This document shows positions 1 through 4,023 of a DNA stretch of 5,037 nt, piece by piece. The notes beneath the pieces are model-generated. The model was not told the origin of the DNA. It saw only the letters and a program-made list of their open reading frames with translations, and searched no databases. The position numbers were made by a program, and so were the translations under genes. Within the stretch, counting starts at the first letter, position 1, and every line of letters begins with the position of its first letter. This stretch comes from an uncultured Solirubrobacterales bacterium (lineage in GTDB: Bacteria; Actinomycetota; Thermoleophilia; Solirubrobacterales; Solirubrobacteraceae). Location: assembly GCA_903830015.1 (NCBI GenBank), contig CAIKSH010000364.1:1-5037 (forward strand), given 5' to 3'.

Positions 1-696
1 GGTCATCGTGTTGAAGCTCCGGGCCAGGGTCCTCTGCTCGGTGCTTCCCTCGACCTTTGCCCGCACGTCGAGGTTGCCCGAGGCGACGCTTCGCGCAGCC
101 CCGTCGAGTCTGACGATCGGGCCCGAGATGAGCCGGGCGATGAGGACGCCGGCGACCAGGCCCAGACCGATCACCAGCGCACCGATCAGGGCCAGGCCGA
201 GCCAGGAGCGCCTGATCGCCTCGTTTACCTCGTTGACGCCCTGCGTGACGCGCACGGCGCCGGACGGCCGGGCCCCGGCGTAGACCGGCACGGCGGTGGC
301 GAGGATCGACTCGCCGAGGTCCTGCGACCGGCGCGTCTCCTGGGCCGGGTCTCCCTTGAGGGCCTGGGCGATCTCGGGGCGGGTTCCGTAGACCGAGCCC
401 GGCTCGGCGAAGCCCGACGAGTCGGCGACCACCCGGCCGCGGCGGTCGACGATCAGGACGCGGCCCCCGACGGCAACCGAGGCGCCCTCGGCGAGCCGCT
501 CTAGCTGCGCCGTCCGCGGCGGGCGCAGCAGCGTGGCCGCGCGGGCAGCGACGCTCTCGGCCTGCGTGCGCGCCTCGAGCCGGATCTCGGCGTCCACCCG
601 GTCGCGGAGGCTGATCCCGAGCGGCACCAGGAGCGCCACCACCGAGAGCACCAGCACGTAGGCCAGCGCGAGCAGGATCCCGCCGCGGAGGCTCAC
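1..696 (-). CDS. Sensor histidine kinase, N-terminal half (runs off left edge)
   Basis: This is the first 232 codons of a membrane sensor kinase; the reading frame is open to base 1, so the dimerisation (H-box) and ATPase domains lie outside the window. It starts at GTG (694-696), 2 nt after the stop of the response regulator gene. Residues about 5-30 are a hydrophobic first membrane helix. Residues about 31-163 form an extracytoplasmic sensor region that includes VLIVDRRGRVVADS (80-93) and later VPVYAG...GAVRVTQ, a pattern typical of Cache/PAS-like input domains. Residues about 165-190 are the second helix. A HAMP linker follows, with SGPIVRLDGAARSVASGNLD (191-210) and the usual C-terminal SFNTMT at the edge. 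By family it should autophosphorylate and pass phosphate to the adjacent regulator. No specific ligand can be read from the sequence. No clear Shine-Dalgarno is seen, so translation probably depends on coupling. Confidence 0.9.
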   Translation of the reverse strand, partial: MSLRGGILLALAYVLVLSVVALLVPLGISLRDRVDAEIRLEARTQAESVAARAATLLRPPRTAQLERLAEGASVAVGGRVLIVDRRGRVVADSSGFAEPGSVYGTRPEIAQALKGDPAQETRRSQDLGESILATAVPVYAGARPSGAVRVTQGVNEVNEAIRRSWLGLALIGALVIGLGLVAGVLIARLISGPIVRLDGAARSVASGNLDVRAKVEGSTEQRTLARSFNTMT

Positions 697-698
697 GG

Positions 699-1406
699 CT
701 AGGCGTTGGGGTCGGCCAGGCGGAAGCCCACGCCGCGGACCGTCTCGATCCAGCGCGGGTCGGCGGCATCGTCGTCGAGCTTCTTGCGCAGCCAGCCGAC
801 GTGGACGTCGAGGGTCTTGGTCGAGCCAAACCAGTTCTCGTCCCAGACCCGGCTCATCAGCTCGTCGCGGGTGACTACGTCACCGGAGGCATAGGCCAGC
901 TCGGCGAGAAGGTCGAACTCCTTGCGGCTCAGGTCGAGCTCCTCGCCGTCGAGCAGCACCTTCCGGGAGGCCGGCTCGATCCGCAGCCCGCGCACCTCGA
1001 GAGGCTCGCGGTCCTCCGCCGCCTCTTCCTCCTCGCCGGCGGGCGCTCGCCGCAGCACCGCCCGGATTCGCGCAATCACCTCGGCGCTCGAGAAGGGCTT
1101 GACCACGTAATCGTCGGCCCCAATCTCCAGCCCCACGATCCGGTCTGTCTCGGTGCCCCGCGCGGTGAGCATGATGATCGGCACCTCGCTCTCGCGGCGG
1201 ACCTCGCGGGCCACGTCACGGCCGTCGCCGTCGGGCAGGTTCAGGTCGAGGAGGATCAGGTCGGGGCGCTGGCGCGTGAATTCGTCGAGCGCCTCGGAGA
1301 CCGTCGGCGCGACCACCGGGTCGAAGCCCTCGCGGGCCAGGAGGCGCGAGAAGGGCTCGGAGATCGAGAACTCGTCCTCGACCACGAGTATCCGGGGGCC
1401 GGCCAC
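699..1406 (-). CDS. OmpR/PhoB-family response regulator, RegX3-like
   Basis: This is a full-length 235-residue DNA-binding response regulator. The receiver domain covers residues about 4-120, with acidic pocket E10/D11/E12, phosphoacceptor D54 in LILLDLNLPDGDG, switch T81 and conserved K103 in VVKPF. A very acidic linker (EEEEAAED) leads to a C-terminal winged helix (about 138-232) with DLSRKEFDLLAELAYASGDV, the recognition region TKTLDVHVGWLRKKL, and the terminal TVRGVGFRL. The wing-helix sequence resembles mycobacterial RegX3 from memory, but orthology is not shown. The start is GTG at 1404-1406, because conserved strand beta-1 (RILVVEDE) begins at residue 5. No Shine-Dalgarno precedes it, and a TANNNT-type hexamer 6 nt upstream suggests a leaderless mRNA. 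It is co-transcribed with the downstream kinase gene and is divergent from the redox gene cluster, which makes it a candidate regulator of that cluster. Confidence 0.95.
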   Translation of the reverse strand: MAGPRILVVEDEFSISEPFSRLLAREGFDPVVAPTVSEALDEFTRQRPDLILLDLNLPDGDGRDVAREVRRESEVPIIMLTARGTETDRIVGLEIGADDYVVKPFSSAEVIARIRAVLRRAPAGEEEEAAEDREPLEVRGLRIEPASRKVLLDGEELDLSRKEFDLLAELAYASGDVVTRDELMSRVWDENWFGSTKTLDVHVGWLRKKLDDDAADPRWIETVRGVGFRLADPNA

Positions 1407-1412
1407 CGGGTG

Positions 1413-1418
1413 AGCGTA
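1413..1418 (-). promoter_or_regulatory. Candidate -10 element for a leaderless response-regulator transcript
   Basis: On the minus strand this reads TACGCT, which matches the actinobacterial TANNNT -10 pattern. Its 3' end is 6 nt before the GTG start at 1406, the spacing expected if transcription starts on or next to the start codon. The lack of a Shine-Dalgarno fits this. No recognisable -35 hexamer lies 16-18 bp upstream, so the call is tentative. Confidence 0.35.
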
Positions 1419-1459
1419 ACCGGCACCCGGACGCGCCCCGGAAGCTTTGCCAACTCTTT

Positions 1460-1475
1460 CCCCTGCATTCAGGGG
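1460..1475. repeat. Perfect 6-bp inverted repeat, possible operator
   Basis: CCCCTG (1460-1465), spacer CATT (1466-1469) and CAGGGG (1470-1475) form an exact dyad. It lies in the divergent intergenic region, 31 bp before the ATG at 1507. It is too short and lacks a T-run, so it is not an intrinsic terminator. A protein-binding site or a 5'-UTR hairpin is possible. OmpR-family regulators more often bind direct repeats, so a link to the neighbouring regulator is not implied. Confidence 0.45.
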
Positions 1476-1506
1476 CGGTTTGCCGCGCCGGCGTCAACCT
1501 GCAGCC

Positions 1507-1938
1507 ATGAATTTCAACCGAAACGCAGTTGCAGCCGGCGGAACCGTCCTGGCCCTTGGGGTCCTCGGAGCCGTCGCATTCGCCTCCGGAAACTCCGGGG
1601 AAAACGGGGAGACGGCCTCTACGCAGGCCGCACCGCCCGTCCGCACCGTCGTCGAGCGCCGCACGGTGAAGGTCGTGAAGAAGGCCAAGGCGAGCGACAA
1701 GGCGCCGGCGTCCAGCTCGAGCTCCGGCTCCGGCGGATCGGCAAGCGGCAGTTCGGCGCCCACCAGCTCTTATCAGGCTCCGGCCAGCTACCAGCAGCCG
1801 GCGTCGGCCCCAAAGAAGGTCGAGAGCGGCTCCAGCCCCTCTTATGGCGGCGAGCGCAAGTACGAAGACGACGACGATGACCGCGAGGAGTACGAGGGCC
1901 ACGACGACGATGACGACCACGAAGAGGACGACGACTGA
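1507..1938 (+). CDS. Small secreted or membrane-anchored protein with acidic His/Asp tail, unknown function
   Basis: This is a 143-residue protein that I do not recognise. Residues about 6-26 are hydrophobic (a signal peptide or single anchor), with AFA (24-26) as a possible signal-peptidase site. Next comes a basic, valine-rich, beta-prone stretch VRTVVERRTVKVVKK (45-59), then a Ser/Gly/Pro/Tyr/Gln-rich low-complexity linker (about 66-118). The C-terminus (120-143) is extremely acidic, with 19 of 24 residues Asp or Glu plus His132 and His138. I chose the ATG at 1507 over an in-frame TTG at 1447 because the hydrophobic segment then sits at the N-terminus and the intergenic dyad stays non-coding. 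No strong Shine-Dalgarno is present. It is the first gene of the plus-strand block. The tail could bind cations or a basic partner, but that is speculation. Confidence 0.8.
   Translation: MNFNRNAVAAGGTVLALGVLGAVAFASGNSGENGETASTQAAPPVRTVVERRTVKVVKKAKASDKAPASSSSSGSGGSASGSSAPTSSYQAPASYQQPASAPKKVESGSSPSYGGERKYEDDDDDREEYEGHDDDDDHEEDDD
1864..1935 (+). other. Poly-acidic Asp/Glu/His tail-coding segment
   Basis: This encodes residues 120-143 of the small protein, with two Asp5 runs, each followed by Glu-rich residues, and two His residues near the second run. It is built largely from GAC/GAT/GAG codons, with near-repeated GACGACGATGAC units, so slippage-driven length variation between strains is plausible. 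Confidence 0.75.
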
Positions 1939-1987
1939 TCGTCGCCCGATCCGTCACCCCTGACCGACACGAGAGAAACGAGCACCA

Positions 1988-2368
1988 ATGAGCACCCCTG
2001 AGAAGAACCCAGCCCCCAAGCGCCCCCGGCGCCGCAACAGGACCATTCTGCCGGTGGCCGCGGCGACCGCCGTCGCCTTCCTCGGGGTAACCGGCTTCCT
2101 GGGAGCCCAGATGGCCGAAGGCAAGGACCCGCTGATCGGCGCGGGCAAACAGGCGACCGCCCAGGTTCAGCCAGCCACGGTGAAGAAGGTGGTCATCACG
2201 CGCAAGGTGATCGTCAAGCAGGAGGCTCCGTCGACGGCTGCGGGCGGAGCGGCAGCGACCGCCCCTTCTAACGGCTATTCGTCGGCCCCGGCCCAGCAGA
2301 GCGCCCCGGCGCAGCCGGCCCCAGCGCCCGCACCGGCCCCCGCGCCGGTCCAGAGCGGGAGCTCCTGA
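1988..2368 (+). CDS. Small type-II membrane-anchored protein with Ala-Pro tail, unknown function
   Basis: This is a 126-residue protein that I do not recognise. A basic cytoplasmic N-terminus (KRPRRRNR, 11-18) precedes one membrane helix (about 20-42), which gives an N-in anchor with the rest outside. GKDPLIGAGKQA (45-56) follows, then a basic beta-prone segment VKKVVITRKVIVKQE (65-79), which resembles the same region of the preceding protein, and an Ala/Ser/Gln/Pro low-complexity tail ending in a strict Pro-Ala repeat (110-120). The start is ATG at 1988, with GAGAG at 1971-1975 as a weak, somewhat distant ribosome site. The gene follows its neighbour by 49 nt, and its stop directly abuts the start of apbE. 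It contains no flavinylation-type Asp-x-x-Ser/Thr-Gly-Ala-Thr/Ser motif. An extracytoplasmic spacer or partner of the electron-transfer module is inferred from position only. Confidence 0.85.
   Translation: MSTPEKNPAPKRPRRRNRTILPVAAATAVAFLGVTGFLGAQMAEGKDPLIGAGKQATAQVQPATVKKVVITRKVIVKQEAPSTAAGGAAATAPSNGYSSAPAQQSAPAQPAPAPAPAPAPVQSGSS
2315..2347 (+). other. Pro-Ala repeat encoded with mixed synonymous codons
   Basis: Residues 110-120 alternate Pro and Ala exactly. All four Pro codon options except CCT and three Ala codon options are used in mixed order, so there is no perfect DNA repeat. That suggests the rigid Pro-Ala spacer is kept at the protein level. Confidence 0.7.
2357..2361 (+). promoter_or_regulatory. 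Ribosome binding site for apbE
   Basis: GGGAG lies inside the last codons of the preceding gene and leaves a 7-nt spacer to the GTG at 2369. This decides in favour of the GTG directly after the stop (TGA-GTG, 2366-2371) over the ATG at 2402. Confidence 0.7.
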
Positions 2369-3382
2369 GTGTTGGCAGCCGCCACCACCGATGCCGACCG
2401 GATGCAGCCGGCCGACCGGGAGCTGCGCCTGATGGGAACGCGTGTCCGGATCCTCGTCGGACCGCCGGCCCGCGAGGGCGTCGACGCGCCCGAGACAGCG
2501 GCCGACCGGGTCGAGAAGTTCCTGCGCGAATATGAGGCCCGCCTCTCCCGCTTCCGCGCGGACTCGGAGCTAAGCCGCCTCAACGCCGACCCCCGCGAGG
2601 AGGTCCCTGCCTCCGAACTCCTGCGAAGCGCCGTGAAGGCTGCCATCGAGGCGGCCGAGCTCAGCGGCGGGCTGGTCGACCCCACCCTCCTGGAGGACCT
2701 CAGATCGGTCGGTTACGAGCAGCGCTGGACCGGCGACGAGCGGATCGACCTCGCCGAGGCGCTCGAGGGCGAGCGGCCCGAGCCCCACCCGGCCTCGCCG
2801 GCTCCGCAGCAGCGCTGGCGCGAGATCGAGGTCGACGACGAGGCCGGCGTCATCCGCCGGCCGGCCGGGCTCCAGATCGACAACGGCGGCTCGGGCAAGG
2901 GCCACGCCGCCGACCTGGCCTCCGAACTCCTCGAGGGCTTCGAGCACTGGGCTGTCGACTGCGGCGGTGACATCCGTATCGGCGGCGAGCTGGCCGCCGA
3001 GCGCGAGGTGGAGATCCTCGACGCCTTCACCGGCCAGCCGGGCGACTCGATAACCGTGCGCCGCGGTGCCGTCGCCACGAGCGGGCTGCGCTCACGGATC
3101 TGGCGCTCCGCCGACGGCTCTCCGGCCCACCACGTCCTCGACCCCTCCACCGGCGAGCCGGCCTTCACCGGCCTGGTCTCGGTCAGCGCGCTGGCCCCTA
3201 CCGCCCTTGAGGCAGAGACGCTCGCCAAGACCGCGCTGCTGAGCGGACCGGCCGGAGCGCGCCGCATACTCGCCCGTCACGGCGGGATTACCGTCGACGA
3301 ACAAGGAAACCCAGAAAGGATCGGCCGTCTCGACGCGCGTCCGGTCGTGAAGCTCAAGCTTCCAGGAGGCACCACGCGATGA
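2369..3382 (+). CDS. apbE: FAD:protein FMN transferase (ApbE/Ftp family)
   Basis: This 337-residue enzyme belongs to the family that splits FAD and attaches FMN by a phosphoester bond to Ser/Thr of a target protein, using Mg2+. Family landmarks appear in order: LMGTRVRI (21-28), LSRFRADSELSRLN (59-72), GGLVDPTLL (100-108), LQIDNGGSGKGHAADL (168-183), AVDCGGDIRIGG (195-206), AVATSGLRSRIW (234-245), HHVLDPSTGEP (254-264) and SVSALAPTALEAETLAKTAL (271-290). The length is normal for the catalytic domain. No signal peptide, lipobox or membrane helix is visible, unlike the exported lipoprotein forms of Gram-negative bacteria. The usual metal-site pattern Ala-Asp-x-x-x-Thr reads Ala282-Glu283-Thr-Leu-Ala-Lys287 here, so the metal ligands may differ. 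It abuts the gene before it with no gap and overlaps the ferric-reductase-like gene by 4 nt. It presumably flavinylates an exported redox partner that is not in the window. Confidence 0.93.
   Translation: MLAAATTDADRMQPADRELRLMGTRVRILVGPPAREGVDAPETAADRVEKFLREYEARLSRFRADSELSRLNADPREEVPASELLRSAVKAAIEAAELSGGLVDPTLLEDLRSVGYEQRWTGDERIDLAEALEGERPEPHPASPAPQQRWREIEVDDEAGVIRRPAGLQIDNGGSGKGHAADLASELLEGFEHWAVDCGGDIRIGGELAAEREVEILDAFTGQPGDSITVRRGAVATSGLRSRIWRSADGSPAHHVLDPSTGEPAFTGLVSVSALAPTALEAETLAKTALLSGPAGARRILARHGGITVDEQGNPERIGRLDARPVVKLKLPGGTTR
3364..3369 (+). promoter_or_regulatory. Strong ribosome binding site for the ferric-reductase-like gene
   Basis: A perfect AGGAGG with a 9-nt spacer to the ATG at 3379 lies within the end of apbE. 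It is the best Shine-Dalgarno in the window and marks the membrane protein for efficient translation within the coupled operon. Confidence 0.85.
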
Positions 3383-4023
3383 CCGGTCCCAACCCCCTCG
3401 AATATGGCTGGTGGCTGGCCTCCCGCTCCTCGGGCGTAGTCGCCTTCACCGCCGTCGCCATCTCGGTGATCATCGGGCTGATGATGGCCAACGGGCTGCC
3501 CAGGCGCCCTGGCTTCAAGAAGCAGCTCGTAGCCGTGCACGAGTCGACCGCGCTGGCCGGCCTCGTGGCGATCGCCGTCCACGGACTGACCCTCCTGGGA
3601 GACAGCTACCTGCACCCGACGATCTCGCAGATCGCGATCCCCTTCACGATCGACTACCGGCCCTTCTACACCGGACTGGGGATTATCGCCGGCTGGGCCG
3701 CCATGTTCCTGGGTCTCAGCTTCTACGCGCGACGCATGATCGGCAATAAGCGCTGGCGCTCGATCCACCGCGCCACGATCGTCGTCTGGGCGCTGGCCGT
3801 CGTCCACACCCTCGGGTCGGGAACCGACGCCGGAAGCCTCTGGCTGCAGGGGATCCTCGTGGTCACCGGGCTGCCGATTATCTTCCTCTTCCTGCGCCGG
3901 ATCATCCCCGCATCGAAGCCGAAGGCGGCGCCGCTTCCCGACTCGACCCCGGTCGAGAGGGCCGCTGCCCGGGCAAGGGCGCGGGTGCGCAGGGCGCGGC
4001 CGGCCGGCTCGAGCTCGTCGTGA
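3379..4023 (+). CDS. Ferric-reductase-like transmembrane protein, bis-heme, no flavin domain
   Basis: This is a 214-residue membrane protein of the ferric reductase-like/YedZ-MsrQ type. About five helices are visible (roughly 16-38, 50-74, 97-117, 128-147, 153-173). Basic loops at 42-48 and 118-131 and a basic tail from 173 fit an N-outside, C-inside orientation. Two histidine pairs, His54/His68 (13 residues between) and His130/His143 (12 between), match the two-heme pattern of the family. His54 and His130 would hold an inner heme, and His68 and His143 an outer one. It lacks the FAD/NAD(P) domain of eukaryotic ferric reductases, and a separate reductase gene follows directly. The Ala/Arg-rich tail (about 192-214) is probably cytoplasmic. 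It overlaps apbE by ATGA and the next gene by GTGA. MsrQ-like service to a methionine sulfoxide reductase is an alternative role, but no MsrP-like gene is in view. Confidence 0.88.
   Translation: MTGPNPLEYGWWLASRSSGVVAFTAVAISVIIGLMMANGLPRRPGFKKQLVAVHESTALAGLVAIAVHGLTLLGDSYLHPTISQIAIPFTIDYRPFYTGLGIIAGWAAMFLGLSFYARRMIGNKRWRSIHRATIVVWALAVVHTLGSGTDAGSLWLQGILVVTGLPIIFLFLRRIIPASKPKAAPLPDSTPVERAAARARARVRRARPAGSSSS

Larger units (their letters stand above)
1407..1506. promoter_or_regulatory. Divergent intergenic region between two-component system and redox cluster
   Basis: These 100 bp separate two gene blocks transcribed away from each other, so promoters for both should lie here. A perfect inverted repeat sits at 1460-1475, and a possible minus-strand -10 element lies at 1413-1418. 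I see no convincing sigma-70 -35/-10 pair on the plus strand: TTGCCA at 1447-1452 has no good partner at 16-18 bp spacing. No Shine-Dalgarno is visible just before the ATG at 1507. Confidence 0.6.

Noticed and set aside
1447..1506. TTG start at 1447 giving a 20-residue N-terminal extension of the acidic-tail protein
   Set aside because: It would put an Arg/Pro-rich stretch before the signal or anchor, place the inverted repeat in coding sequence, and has no ribosome site. The ATG at 1507 fits better.
801..1880. Long plus-strand open frame of 359 codons
   Set aside because: It lies antisense to the clear response regulator and out of frame with the small exported protein. Its translation is low-complexity Arg/Gly/His-rich with no domain, as expected of a shadow frame in GC-rich DNA.
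1216..1920. Minus-strand open frame of 234 codons
   Set aside because: It overlaps the regulator in another frame and runs antisense to the acidic-tail gene. The Val-rich start is simply the reverse of the Asp/Glu codon run.
1864..1935. Microsatellite-like or CRISPR-like repeat
   Set aside because: The GAC-rich units are short, in frame and lack spacers. They encode an acidic protein tail.
1939..1987. Possible terminator between the two small protein genes
   Set aside because: No GC-rich hairpin followed by a T-run is present in these 49 nt. Only a weak GAGAG ribosome site is seen.
2275..2947. Minus-strand open frames opposite the Pro-Ala tail and apbE
   Set aside because: They are antisense shadows of well-supported genes. 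The Gly-Ala repeat is the reverse of the Pro-Ala codons.
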